Program-made: the position numbers and the translations under genes
The notes under the pieces: model-generated
What the model saw: the letters and a program-made list of their open reading frames with translations, nothing else
The model's database searches: none
What the model was told of the DNA's origin: nothing
From: Pseudomonadota bacterium
GTDB taxonomy: Bacteria > Pseudomonadota > Gammaproteobacteria > Steroidobacterales > JBCBZW01
DNA: 64,000 bases
Reading direction: 5' to 3'
Assembly (NCBI GenBank): GCA_039815145.1
Contig: JBCBZW010000001.1
Coordinates: forward strand, 124,001 to 188,000
Shown here: one piece after another, positions 8,057 to 16,884 of the stretch
Position numbering within the stretch: position 1 is the stretch's first letter
Layout: each line of letters starts with the position of its first letter

Positions 8057-9890
8057 CTAGTGGGCCGATCCCCCGCCACCATTGCTCGCGCAGCGCGTCG
8101 GCCGCCGGGGAGGCATCCTCGATCAGGCTCAGATGTGCCGTGTCCACCGGCGGTTCGGCGAAGGTCACGTGGAACTGCATGAGCTCATCGCGCCTGAAGG
8201 CATGCAGGCTGGCCGTGGCCCCGGGGGCACTGTCGCGCAGCCGGGTACGCACGTTGTGCGCGTCCAGCCGGGTGCCGTCGAGCGCCAGCAAGCGATCGCC
8301 CGCCGACAATCCCGCGGCGTGGGCAGCGCCACCTCGGGTCACGTAGTCCAGCACCACCCCACCCCCCGCGATCCGACACCCGGCCCCGAGTTGCCCCGCG
8401 TGCCAGGCCCGCGGCGCGCCATCCTGCTCGGCGATCCGCCACGCGAGGCGAACGCCGACCTTCGCCAGCAACGCCTCCAGGGGCGGGTCTTCCGTGCCGT
8501 GCACCGTGGCCGCGAAGAACCCCGCCAGCGACACGCCGCTCACCTCTTCGGCAAGGGCCTCGAAACCGTCCTCGGCGATGCCCTCGCCGGTGGCGCCATG
8601 GCGCTCCCACAGGGCCTGCATCACCCGGTCGAGGGAACACTCGCCTGCGCTCTCGATGCGCAGATGCAGGTCCAGGGCGAGGGCGATGAGGCTTCCCTTC
8701 GAGTAGTAGGAGATCAGCGAGTTGTGGGCGTTCTCATCACGCTTGTAGAGCTTGATCCACGCGTCGAAGCTCGAGTCCGCCACGGACATCTGCTCCCGCC
8801 CCGGGGTGCGCATCACCCCGGTGATCACCTCTCCAAGGAGCTTGAGGTAGCGCGCGGTGGAGATCACCCCCGCGCGTAGCAAGGCGAGCTTGTCGTAGTA
8901 GGAGGTGATGCCTTCGAACACCCACAGGGTGCGCGTGTACTGCTCAGCGCGCAGATCGAAGGGTTGGAACGCCGCCGGCTGCGTGCGCTTGACGTTCCAC
9001 AGGTGGAAGTACTCGTGACTGAGCAGCGCCAATAGGCGCACGTAGCGCGTGTCGTCGCTCGACATCCCCCGGCGGGGCAGCATGTCGCGGGCCACGATGC
9101 AGCTGTTGGAAAAGCGATGCTCCAAGCCGCCTCCCATCACGTCCGCCGCGTGGAGGAGGAACTCGTAGCGATCGAGCTCTTCAGGCCACCCTAGCATCGC
9201 ATGGTGCTGGTGACAGATGGCGGAGAGGTCCTGCACCAGGCGATCGATGTCGCACCGTTGGCGTCCACTCAGGACCAGGCCGTGCGGCACGCCCTGCACC
9301 TCGAAGACCTCGCGTTCGATGTCGCTCATCTCCACCGGATGATCGATCAGATCCGCGTAGTCCTGCGCCTCGTACTCACCGTAGCCGCCGCTGTCGACGT
9401 CCACCGAGCGCAGGGAGGTGGCGACGCGATGCCCCCGATCATGGACACCCTGCGGGCGTTCGAGGCGAACTCGGAGGGATTCGTGCTCACGCCCCTCTGC
9501 CGCCAGGAACACGCACACACCGTTCACGTAAGCGCGCGTTTGGTCCAACCACGCCCCACGCACGCTGAGGTCGTAGGCGTAGACCCAGTAGCGAGCGACT
9601 AGTGTCACCTCTTCATCGGTCGTGGGGATCGGCGCGCATTGCCAGGTGGACTTGTCCACCTTGTGCACGGCCAGCTCGCGCCGTTTGCCCGACGACAGCA
9701 CCTCACACTCCAGCCGCACCACGTGGCGGGCGAAGTCGCGCACCATATAGCTGCCCGGAATCCACGCGGGAAGCTGCAGGCGTTGCCCGTCGGCGGCCGG
9801 CGCGGGTAACGCCAAGGTCACCTCGAACAGATGCGCGTGGGGATCCGTCGCCCGCAGGGTGTAGGTGGGGTGGGAAGGCGTGTCGGTCAT
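8049..9890 (-). CDS. M61-family metallopeptidase with PDZ domain
   Basis: A 613-residue M61 glycyl-aminopeptidase-like protein. The N-terminal beta domain contains PAWIPGSYMVRDFARHV, the thermolysin-like domain has the zinc motif HEYFHLWNVKR (HExxH), and a PDZ domain lies near the C-terminus (AHAAGLSAGDRLLALDG). No signal peptide is evident. It is upstream of, and coupled to, the EamA transporter. The native substrate is unknown. Confidence 0.92.
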   Translation of the reverse strand: MTDTPSHPTYTLRATDPHAHLFEVTLALPAPAADGQRLQLPAWIPGSYMVRDFARHVVRLECEVLSSGKRRELAVHKVDKSTWQCAPIPTTDEEVTLVARYWVYAYDLSVRGAWLDQTRAYVNGVCVFLAAEGREHESLRVRLERPQGVHDRGHRVATSLRSVDVDSGGYGEYEAQDYADLIDHPVEMSDIEREVFEVQGVPHGLVLSGRQRCDIDRLVQDLSAICHQHHAMLGWPEELDRYEFLLHAADVMGGGLEHRFSNSCIVARDMLPRRGMSSDDTRYVRLLALLSHEYFHLWNVKRTQPAAFQPFDLRAEQYTRTLWVFEGITSYYDKLALLRAGVISTARYLKLLGEVITGVMRTPGREQMSVADSSFDAWIKLYKRDENAHNSLISYYSKGSLIALALDLHLRIESAGECSLDRVMQALWERHGATGEGIAEDGFEALAEEVSGVSLAGFFAATVHGTEDPPLEALLAKVGVRLAWRIAEQDGAPRAWHAGQLGAGCRIAGGGVVLDYVTRGGAAHAAGLSAGDRLLALDGTRLDAHNVRTRLRDSAPGATASLHAFRRDELMQFHVTFAEPPVDTAHLSLIEDASPAADALREQWWRGIGPLGG

Positions 9891-9905
9891 GGGATGTCCT
9901 TCAGG

Positions 9906-10814
9906 TCAGCGCGGATTGGCGCCCGCGGCCACCGGATCGCCAAGGTGCATCAGCGGCAGGGGCATCGAGCTGCTGCCGTCGAGGAAGTAGAGCTTGGTGG
10001 CCGGATCCTTGGCGATCTCTTTCAGCGCCTCCATCGCCTGCAGCTGCACGTAGGCAGGATTCTGGGCGATCGCCCGGTTGATCTGCTCGATCTCGTAGGC
10101 CTGCGCATCGGCCAGGATCCGCTTGCGGTTGGCCTCCTCCTCCGCCGCCTGGCGCTCTGCCTGCGCCGCCGCTACCTTTTGTTCCTGTTCGGTACGGAAG
10201 CGCTCGAGTTCGGCCTTCTGCTTCTCCACCTCCTGCTCGCGCTCCTTCTTGGCCTCGATCGCCTTGGTGATGAAGGGCGGCAGGGTGATGTCGCGGATCA
10301 GTACAGCTTCGACGTCGATCCCCTTGGGTTCCAGATAATCCTTCATGCCCAGGAGCAGGTTGCCCTGGAGGCGCTCCTGAGTTTGCTCCTGGAAGAAATC
10401 CTCGGCGCGCACGATGCTCTTGCCTTGCTCGCGCAGGAGCGAGCGCAGCTTCGGCGTGAGGTGCACCTCCACGGCGTCGGCGGCGGTGCCCGTGTCGCGC
10501 AGGATCGTGGGCGCCATCGCGGCGTTGATCCGGTACTGCACGCTAACCTCCAGCGAGGTCTGCAGCTGATCCTGCGAGGGCACGTTGGCCCGCTCCTTGT
10601 GGGTTTTCTCGCGGGCGTCGTAGTCGTGCCACTCGTAAAGCGGGTTGACGGGCACGTGCAGGCCTTCGCCGTAGCGCGTGTCCTGCACCTTGCCGAATAA
10701 GGTCGCCACGGCCACATGACCTGGCTCCACGGTTTTCACCAGACGCGAACCGAAGCTCAGCACGAGGATGAGGACGAGGGCGATGACGATCGCTGGAACG
10801 GCCAACTTAGGCAT
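9906..10814 (-). CDS. SPFH/prohibitin-family membrane protein (HflC-like)
   Basis: A 302-residue protein with one N-terminal membrane helix, then an SPFH/band-7 domain (VEPGHVAVATLFGKV) and a long coiled coil (about residues 180-250, rich in EKQKAELERFRTEQEQK). Such proteins scaffold membrane proteases or microdomains. The ATG at 10814 has AAGG seven bases upstream; a GTG six bases further up is also in frame. There is no hflK partner next to it, so it is called a prohibitin homolog rather than HflC. Confidence 0.85.
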   Translation of the reverse strand: MPKLAVPAIVIALVLILVLSFGSRLVKTVEPGHVAVATLFGKVQDTRYGEGLHVPVNPLYEWHDYDAREKTHKERANVPSQDQLQTSLEVSVQYRINAAMAPTILRDTGTAADAVEVHLTPKLRSLLREQGKSIVRAEDFFQEQTQERLQGNLLLGMKDYLEPKGIDVEAVLIRDITLPPFITKAIEAKKEREQEVEKQKAELERFRTEQEQKVAAAQAERQAAEEEANRKRILADAQAYEIEQINRAIAQNPAYVQLQAMEALKEIAKDPATKLYFLDGSSSMPLPLMHLGDPVAAGANPR

Positions 10815-10849
10815 GTGCACACCTTAAGAGCGAAGTGAAAAGACGCACG

Positions 10850-11353
10850 CTACCACGCGTGGTGCGCAGGATGATCCTCGCCGACGGAGAAAAACACGCC
10901 GCGGCAGGTGGCGCAGACATTCCCCTCACAATGCAGCTCGGCGCTCACCAGCACGCGATCGTCCGCGGGTTGCTCCTCGACCCACGCGCGAACCTGCACC
11001 GGGGGGCCCAGTGGGGTCGGGCGGCGCAAGCGCACGGAAAACTCGCCCGTGACACAACAGCGCGGCACCTCGCCACCGTCCTCGTGGAGGAAGTGCCAGA
11101 TCGCTGCCCAGTTCGAATGGCAGTCGAGCAAGGTGCCGATCACACCGCCGTTGAGCACGCCGGGAAACGCCTGGTGCTGCTGCGCCGGTTGCCATTGCGC
11201 CACGATCTCGCGCGAGGGTGCCGCCAGCGGGTAGCTGACCAGTTGCAGGCCGCTCGCATTCGAAGGCCCACAGCCGTAGCAGGTGTTGCGCGGGGCGAGG
11301 GTCGGTTGAATGCCGTGCTCGGCAGCCCGTGCGCGCACGTGGTCCGCGATCAC
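10850..11353 (-). CDS. Hotdog-fold thioesterase (PaaI-like)
   Basis: A 167-residue protein with a hotdog-fold pattern: FPGVLNGGVIGTLLDCHSNWAA, the helix region with likely catalytic residues, then strands CVTGEFSVRLRRPTPLG. It begins with a CYGCGPSN segment often seen in PaaI-type acyl-CoA thioesterases. The start is a GTG that overlaps the stop of the upstream CtlX-type gene (GTGA), so the two are translationally coupled. The substrate is unknown. Confidence 0.82.
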   Translation of the reverse strand: MIADHVRARAAEHGIQPTLAPRNTCYGCGPSNASGLQLVSYPLAAPSREIVAQWQPAQQHQAFPGVLNGGVIGTLLDCHSNWAAIWHFLHEDGGEVPRCCVTGEFSVRLRRPTPLGPPVQVRAWVEEQPADDRVLVSAELHCEGNVCATCRGVFFSVGEDHPAHHAW

Positions 11354-12300
11354 GCCTCACCACGCTGCGGCAGGTGAATCTCCGCCAACATGCAGCGCAC
11401 GCTGCCGCCGGAGCACAGTTCTATGGTGCTGATGTCGACGGCCAGCGGCTGCGCCAACCGGGCCAAGCGAGCCATCTGCGACGCGCTGAACGCATCGTGG
11501 GCCGATTGGCTCATGGCGAGCACGTTCTTGCGCCCCGCCACAGACAGCTCCAGAACGTTGCCGGCGAAGGACGCCAGCTGCAGCTGGGAGATCTCGATGA
11601 TGTCGCGCCCGGTAGCCTCCAGGCGTGCCAGCACGGCGTTTCGATCCGCCTCGACGATGGCATCGCTGCAGATCACCACGAACTGCTCGCCCATCGCCAT
11701 CATCACGTTCGTGTGATAGATCTCCGCGCCCTCGGGGTCGTGGGCATCGAACAGTACCACCTCGTAGCCGAGCACACGGGAGAACTCCTCGGCCGCACGA
11801 TCGTGCGTGCGTGCCGAACGACATCCGTAGGCCACGCGATGGACGCGATCGAGCACCAGGCTGCCCGTACCCTCCAGGAAGACGTCTTGCGCCTCGTGGG
11901 CGCTGAGATCGATCACCTGCTCCACCGCAAAGCCCGCCGCGGGCAACGCCCGCTCGTACACATCGGCCCGGCGCTCCGCGCGACGATTCGGCGCGAGCAT
12001 CGGGTAGAGCACGAAGCGACCATCGGCATGGGTGCTGAACCAGTTGTTCGGGAACACGGCGTCCGGCGTCCACACGGACGGATCGTCGTCGACCACAACC
12101 ACCGTCACGCCCGCATCACGCAGGGCCGCCACCAAGGCCTCGAATTGGGTCAGGGCCTCACGCTGGGCCTGGTCTGCCGGCGGCGCCTCGTCGAAGCGCT
12201 GGATCGCGTTGGAGGCCTTCGTTTGAGGGTTAGAGGCGAACTCGCGCGGACGCACCATAAGCACGGCGTTAGCGCATTGAGGTTCTGGGAGAGGGGACAT
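11350..12300 (-). CDS. ctlX: CtlX-type amidinotransferase/arginine deiminase-related hydrolase
   Basis: A 316-residue member of the guanidino-group-modifying superfamily (citrulline-utilisation hydrolase type). Superfamily motifs are NNWFSTH, EGTGS, YHTNVMM and a C-terminal CSGGSVRCML holding the likely catalytic cysteine. The ATG at 12300 is taken as the start because the protein then begins with the conserved CANAVLMVRP block; the frame is open 41 codons further upstream without support. The gene is coupled to a thioesterase downstream. Confidence 0.82.
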   Translation of the reverse strand: MSPLPEPQCANAVLMVRPREFASNPQTKASNAIQRFDEAPPADQAQREALTQFEALVAALRDAGVTVVVVDDDPSVWTPDAVFPNNWFSTHADGRFVLYPMLAPNRRAERRADVYERALPAAGFAVEQVIDLSAHEAQDVFLEGTGSLVLDRVHRVAYGCRSARTHDRAAEEFSRVLGYEVVLFDAHDPEGAEIYHTNVMMAMGEQFVVICSDAIVEADRNAVLARLEATGRDIIEISQLQLASFAGNVLELSVAGRKNVLAMSQSAHDAFSASQMARLARLAQPLAVDISTIELCSGGSVRCMLAEIHLPQRGEA

Positions 12301-12523
12301 CGCGTTCAAGAGCGCTCCTGACAGCGGGACATAACATACGTCTCTACAAGCGAAATACCGGCACTCGTGACACAGGTTTGGGGAATCGCCCCCCTGCGTA
12401 GGTATTGCGCGCAAATTCCCCAAGAATACGCCGTGATTCGGCGACAGCCGGCACCTATTGCGGTGCGCAAGACGTACCCTTGGGCCCCGAAATTCTACTT
12501 GCTCAACGGATCAGGAGCTCATC

Positions 12524-13051
12524 ATGAAGGTCATCATCACGGGCGCCTTGGGCGCCGCCCTCGCTTTGTCTGCGCTGCCGGCCCTCGCCGACCACGGCGG
12601 CACCCTTGAAAAGTGCTTGCACGCCGCATCCGCCGTGCGCCCGGGGCAGTTCGCCAAAGTGGAGTACCTCAACGTGACCGACGAAGGCGGCGCAGCGTAC
12701 GAGATCGAAGTCGCTGCCAGCAACGGTACGGACTGGGAATTCGAGTGCGATGACGACGGCCGCATTATCGAGATGGAGCAGGAAGTGGACAGCGTCAAGC
12801 ATCCGCTCTTCGCCGCCAAGATGAAGGTCGACGAGGCCACCGCTCGCGCCACCGCCCTGCGCCTGTACCCCGGCACCATCGACGAGGTCGAGTACGAGAT
12901 CGAGATGAACGGCGACGCCAGCTACGAGTTCGACGTGGTCGACGAGTTCGGCGTGGAGTTCAAGATCGAGATCGACGCCACCACCGGCGACGTGGTCGAG
13001 GTGCAGGTCGAGAGCTGGGAAATCGGCATCGAAGACGACGAGAAGAAGTAA
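12524..13051 (+). CDS. Secreted PepSY-domain protein
   Basis: A 175-residue protein with a signal peptide (residues 1-22, cleavage near ALA-DHGG), then two PepSY-like units. Each has an alternating beta pattern such as YEIEVAASNGTDWEFE and YEFDVVDEFGVEFKIEIDATTGDVVEV. The mature protein is very acidic. PepSY proteins are thought to bind or inhibit proteases, or to modulate sensor proteins, in the periplasm; the role here is unknown. AGGAGC lies six bases before the ATG. A GC-rich inverted repeat follows at 13069-13099. Confidence 0.8.
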   Translation: MKVIITGALGAALALSALPALADHGGTLEKCLHAASAVRPGQFAKVEYLNVTDEGGAAYEIEVAASNGTDWEFECDDDGRIIEMEQEVDSVKHPLFAAKMKVDEATARATALRLYPGTIDEVEYEIEMNGDASYEFDVVDEFGVEFKIEIDATTGDVVEVQVESWEIGIEDDEKK

Positions 13052-13416
13052 GGGCGAAGTACCTTTCGCGACCCCCGACGCGGCCCGTGGCGGGGGTCGT
13101 CGCCGCTGCCTGCCGTTCGCGCAGAGCACGGCGTCTCGGCGAGGATGGAATTCTCACAAAAGTGTAACTCCTCGCCCTCCGCCTACAACTCTCCTGCGTA
13201 CGGAACGCTAGCCCTGCCGTGAGGAACGCTCACGAAGCGGTCTGGCGCCTAGTTTCGACCTCTGTCGAATTCGGGAGACCATCGTTGCAACCCTCGTTTG
13301 CCCTGCGCAGACTGACCGCCCGGTACGGTCATCGGCGCCCATTGGCGCCGACTCGTGCGGGGCGTTGGAACCGCCCGCCGAGCCGCCGTGCCCCACGGTT
13401 GCAACAGGGCAGAGAG
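13052..13416 (+). other. Intergenic region with a GC hairpin and a GGAACGCT direct repeat
   Basis: No gene is seen. An inverted repeat CGACCCCCG/CGGGGGTCG at 13069-13099 follows the PepSY gene but has no T-run, so it is only a weak terminator candidate. GGAACGCT occurs at 13202-13209 and again at 13223-13230, 21 bases apart on the same helix face. It resembles the GGAAC -35 core of ECF promoters, but no well-spaced -10 is visible. Confidence 0.35.
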
Positions 13417-14043
13417 ATGGTATCCAAGAGCAATCCTGCGCTCGCGGCGGGTCATCCAGAGGTAGATGAGAAGGCGCTGCTGGAGGGGCTGCTGCGGCAG
13501 GACCCACGCGCCTACGAGACGCTGGTGCGCGCCTATGGTTCGCGCGTGATGGCAGCGGCGCGGCGCTACCTGCGCAGCGGTGACGATGCCGCCGATGTCT
13601 TCCAAGAGACCTTCATCCAGGTGATGAAGAGCATCGATAAATTCGAAGGTCGCTCCACCCTGTGGTATTGGGTGCGGGGGATTACGATCAAGCTGTCGCT
13701 GCTCAAGTTGCGCCAGCAGCGGCGCCGGAACGAGACCAGCATCGACGACCTGCTGCCGTCTTACGACGAGACTGAACACAGGATTCTGCCGGACAACCCG
13801 CGCTCAGCGGCGGACGAAGTGGAGACGGGCGACGTCGGCCAGTACGTCCGCGACGCGATCGCCGAGCTCCCGGAGCAGTACCGCACGATCCTGGTATTGC
13901 GGGATTTCGAGGGTCACTCCACGCAGGAGACCGCCGACATCCTGGGAATCCAGGCGAACACGGCCAAGGTGCGCTTGCATCGGGCCCGGGGCGCCCTGCG
14001 AACCCTGTTGGAAAGACTATTGGATCGCCGTGACCTGCTTTAA
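13417..14043 (+). CDS. ECF-family RNA polymerase sigma factor
   Basis: A 208-residue ECF sigma factor. Region 2 includes DAADVFQETFIQVMKSIDKFEGRSTLWYW-type residues, and region 4 has ELPEQYRTILVLRDFEGHSTQETADILGI with a helix-turn-helix for -35 recognition. The frame is open upstream to 13219, but homology begins near the ATG at 13417, which has a purine-rich GGGCAGAGAG before it. It is followed after 20 bases by a ZAS-type anti-sigma gene. Confidence 0.9.
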   Translation: MVSKSNPALAAGHPEVDEKALLEGLLRQDPRAYETLVRAYGSRVMAAARRYLRSGDDAADVFQETFIQVMKSIDKFEGRSTLWYWVRGITIKLSLLKLRQQRRRNETSIDDLLPSYDETEHRILPDNPRSAADEVETGDVGQYVRDAIAELPEQYRTILVLRDFEGHSTQETADILGIQANTAKVRLHRARGALRTLLERLLDRRDLL

Positions 14044-14063
14044 GAAAAACCTGAGTACCTGAC

Positions 14064-14318
14064 ATGCTAACTTGCAAGGAATTGGACGAATTCCTAGTCG
14101 ACTTTCTCGACGGCAACCTGCCGTTGCGCACCAAGCTCGCCATGCACCTGCACTTGGGGCTTTGTAAGGACTGCCGCGAATACGTGCGCGACTACGAGCG
14201 CGCCATCACCCTCGGCCGCAAAGCCTGCTCGACGGCCGAGGACGAGGAAGTAGCGGACGTCCCCGAGGCGCTCGTGCAGACGGTACTGGCGAACCTCCAG
14301 AGCAACTCCAGGTCCTGA
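14064..14318 (+). CDS. Small zinc-binding anti-sigma factor (ZAS type)
   Basis: An 84-residue protein with the HxxxCxxC zinc motif (HLGLCKDC) and an N-terminal cysteine (LTCKEL), as in zinc anti-sigma domains. It has no membrane segment, so it is probably a soluble cytoplasmic anti-sigma factor of the redox- or zinc-responsive kind. It lies 20 bases after the ECF sigma gene in the same direction, the usual pairing. The signal sensed is not known. Confidence 0.82.
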   Translation: MLTCKELDEFLVDFLDGNLPLRTKLAMHLHLGLCKDCREYVRDYERAITLGRKACSTAEDEEVADVPEALVQTVLANLQSNSRS

Positions 14319-14470
14319 TCACACCCGAACGGGGTGCCCGCCGCCCCGTTTGAAAAAATCGCGAGCGTTCGCTCGGTTTTCGTTCTACAATCGGCCCACG
14401 TCCGGTGTCGGAATCCCTCCGCGCCCCACGCCTGTCGAGCGAAAACCACCTCCCGAAAAGGAGAACGCGA

Positions 14471-16870
14471 GTGACCACCTCGTCTACCGCCCCGGCATCG
14501 GCTGATGCCCCCTACGTCCGCCAGGTCGCCGTGCTCGGCGCCGGCGTCATGGGCGCCCAGATCGCTGCCCACCTCACCAACGCCGGTATCCCCACGCTGC
14601 TCTACGAGTTGCCGGCCGAGGGCGCTGACCCGAACGCCAACGCCGCCAAGGCGATCAAGATGCTCGCCAAGCTCAAGCCGGCGCCGCTCGCGACCAAGGC
14701 GCAAGCCAAGCTCCTGCGCCCGGCCAACTACCAGAGCAGCCTCGAGCTGCTGACCGACTGCGATCTGGTGATCGAGGCGGTCGCCGAACGGATGGACATC
14801 AAGCGCTCGCTCTACGAGCAGGTGGCGCCGCACCTGAACGACAGGGCGATCTTCGCCAGCAACACCTCGGGCCTGAGCATCACGGAGCTGGCGAATGCCG
14901 TGCCCGAAGCGCTGCGGGCTCGCTTCGCCGGTGTGCACTTCTTCAACCCACCGCGCTACATGCACCTGGTAGAGCTGATCCCCCATGCGGGCACGGACGA
15001 GCGGGTGCTAACGAACCTCGAGTCGTTTCTCACCCACCAGGTCGGCAAGGGGGTGGTTCGGGCGAAGGACACGCCGAACTTCATCGGTAACCGCATCGGC
15101 GTCTTCTCGATCCTGAGCACGCTGGCCCATACGGCCGCCTACGACTTAGGGTTCGACACGGTGGACGCCCTCACCGGTCCCGCCCTCGGCCGTCCGAAGA
15201 GCGCCACCTACCGCACCTCCGACGTGGTGGGCCTCGACACGATGGCGCACGTGGTCGCCACCATGACCCACCAGCTGCCCGACGATCCCTGGGCGGCCCA
15301 CTTCAAGCTGCCGGACTGGTACCAGGGCCTGCTCGATCAGGGCGCCCTCGGTCAGAAGACCCGCGCCGGCATCTACCGCAAGACCAAGGCCGGCATCGAA
15401 GTACTCGATCCGAAGGCCGGCGCTTACCGCCCCTCCGAGCAAAGCGCAGCCCCCGAAGTGGCCGCACTCCTCAAGGAACGCGATCCCGCCAAGCGCCTCG
15501 CCGCCCTGCGCGCCAGCGATCATCCTCAGGCCCAGTTCCTGTGGGCCCTGCACCGGGACCTCTTCCACTACTGCGCCTACCACCTGGCGGACATCGCCGA
15601 CAGCGCTCGCGAGGTGGACTTCGCGATCCGCTGGGGCTACGGCTGGAAGCTGGGTCCCTTCGAGCTGTGGCAGGCCTGCGGTTGGCGCCAGGTCGCCCAA
15701 TGGATCCGTGAGGACATCGACGCCGGTCGCACGCTCTCGAGCGCGCCCCTGCCCGAGTGGGTGGAAGCGGGTGATCGTCAGAGCGTGCACAGCGCCTCGG
15801 GATCCTTCTCCGCGTCGCGCGGGACCGATGTGCCACGCAACGATAAGATCACCCGCCGCCAGGCGCGCCCACAGCTGCTCCTCGGCGAGCCGGCGCCGCA
15901 GGACACGGTGATCGAGGAGACGGACGACATCCGTCTGTGGACCCTGGATCACAAGGTGCTGATCGCCAGCTTCAAGACCAAGCGCAACACCTTCAGCCCA
16001 GGCGTGCTCGCCGGCCTACGCCGTGCCGCTGACCTGGCCGAAGGCCCGGACTGGCACGGCCTGGTGGTGTGGCAGACCCAGGAGCCTTTCTCCTTCGGCG
16101 CGGACCTCTCAGGCGCCACGGGCCTGGTCGCCAGCGGCAACGTCGACGGCCTGCGCGACCTCGTCGCCACCTTCCAGAACACGATGATGCGCCTGAAGTA
16201 CTGTGGCGCGCCGGTGGTGGCCGCGATCCGCGGCATGGCCCTCGGCGGCGGCTGCGAGCTGGCCCTGCAGAGTGACCGCATCGTGGCTGCCCACGAGACC
16301 TATATCGGGCTGGTGGAAGCGGGGGTCGGCCTGCTCCCCGGCGGCGGTGGCTGTAAGGAGCTCGCGATCCGCGCCGCCGATGCCACCCAGGCCGGCGACC
16401 GCTTCGCCCAGCTGGCCAAGTACTTCGAGAACGTCGCCATGGCCAAGGTGGCCGCGAGCGCCCACGAAGCCCGCGAGTGGGGCTTCCTGCGCGAAGGCGA
16501 TCAGATCGTCATGCACCCGGACGAGATCCTGCACGCGGCCCTCGCTCAGGCCAAGGCGATGCACGCGGCCGGCTACCGCCCGCCCCATCCGTGGCAGACC
16601 TGGCCGGTGCAGGGGCGCTTCGCCAGCGCCAGCCTAAAGGCCAACATGGTCAACATGCTCGAGGGGCACTTCATCAGCGAACACGACTACGAGATCGGCT
16701 CGCGTATCGCCGACGCCCTGTGCGGCGGCGACCTCGACCCCGGCACCGTGGTGGACGAGGAGTGGCTGCTGCGCGTGGAGCGCGAGCACTTCGTCGCTCT
16801 GACGCTGAACAAGAAGACTCAAGCCCGCATCATGCACACGCTCGAGACGGGCAAGCCCCTGCGCAACTGA
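14471..16870 (+). CDS. FadN-type 3-hydroxyacyl-CoA dehydrogenase/enoyl-CoA hydratase
   Basis: A 799-residue bifunctional beta-oxidation protein. The N-terminal half is a 3-hydroxyacyl-CoA dehydrogenase (AVLGAGVMGAQIAAHLTNAG NAD-binding loop, then HFFNPPRYMHLVELI and GKGVVRAKDTPNFIGNR). The C-terminal quarter is a crotonase fold (GMALGGGCELALQ, then VEAGVGLLPGGGG). The order dehydrogenase-then-hydratase is the reverse of FadB/FadJ and matches Bacillus FadN. The GTG start at 14471 has AAGGAG at the right distance; an in-frame ATG at 14405 lacks one. The thiolase gene follows after 14 bases. Confidence 0.92.
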   Translation: MTTSSTAPASADAPYVRQVAVLGAGVMGAQIAAHLTNAGIPTLLYELPAEGADPNANAAKAIKMLAKLKPAPLATKAQAKLLRPANYQSSLELLTDCDLVIEAVAERMDIKRSLYEQVAPHLNDRAIFASNTSGLSITELANAVPEALRARFAGVHFFNPPRYMHLVELIPHAGTDERVLTNLESFLTHQVGKGVVRAKDTPNFIGNRIGVFSILSTLAHTAAYDLGFDTVDALTGPALGRPKSATYRTSDVVGLDTMAHVVATMTHQLPDDPWAAHFKLPDWYQGLLDQGALGQKTRAGIYRKTKAGIEVLDPKAGAYRPSEQSAAPEVAALLKERDPAKRLAALRASDHPQAQFLWALHRDLFHYCAYHLADIADSAREVDFAIRWGYGWKLGPFELWQACGWRQVAQWIREDIDAGRTLSSAPLPEWVEAGDRQSVHSASGSFSASRGTDVPRNDKITRRQARPQLLLGEPAPQDTVIEETDDIRLWTLDHKVLIASFKTKRNTFSPGVLAGLRRAADLAEGPDWHGLVVWQTQEPFSFGADLSGATGLVASGNVDGLRDLVATFQNTMMRLKYCGAPVVAAIRGMALGGGCELALQSDRIVAAHETYIGLVEAGVGLLPGGGGCKELAIRAADATQAGDRFAQLAKYFENVAMAKVAASAHEAREWGFLREGDQIVMHPDEILHAALAQAKAMHAAGYRPPHPWQTWPVQGRFASASLKANMVNMLEGHFISEHDYEIGSRIADALCGGDLDPGTVVDEEWLLRVEREHFVALTLNKKTQARIMHTLETGKPLRN

Positions 16871-16884
16871 TCAGGAGAGAATCG

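Noticed and set aside
13069-13099. Hairpin after the PepSY gene as an intrinsic terminator
   Set aside because: There is no T-run after the stem and the loop is long.
13202-13230. GGAACGCT direct repeat as an ECF autoregulatory promoter
   Set aside because: No -10 element at the usual 16-17 base spacing was found; only the repeat itself is noted.
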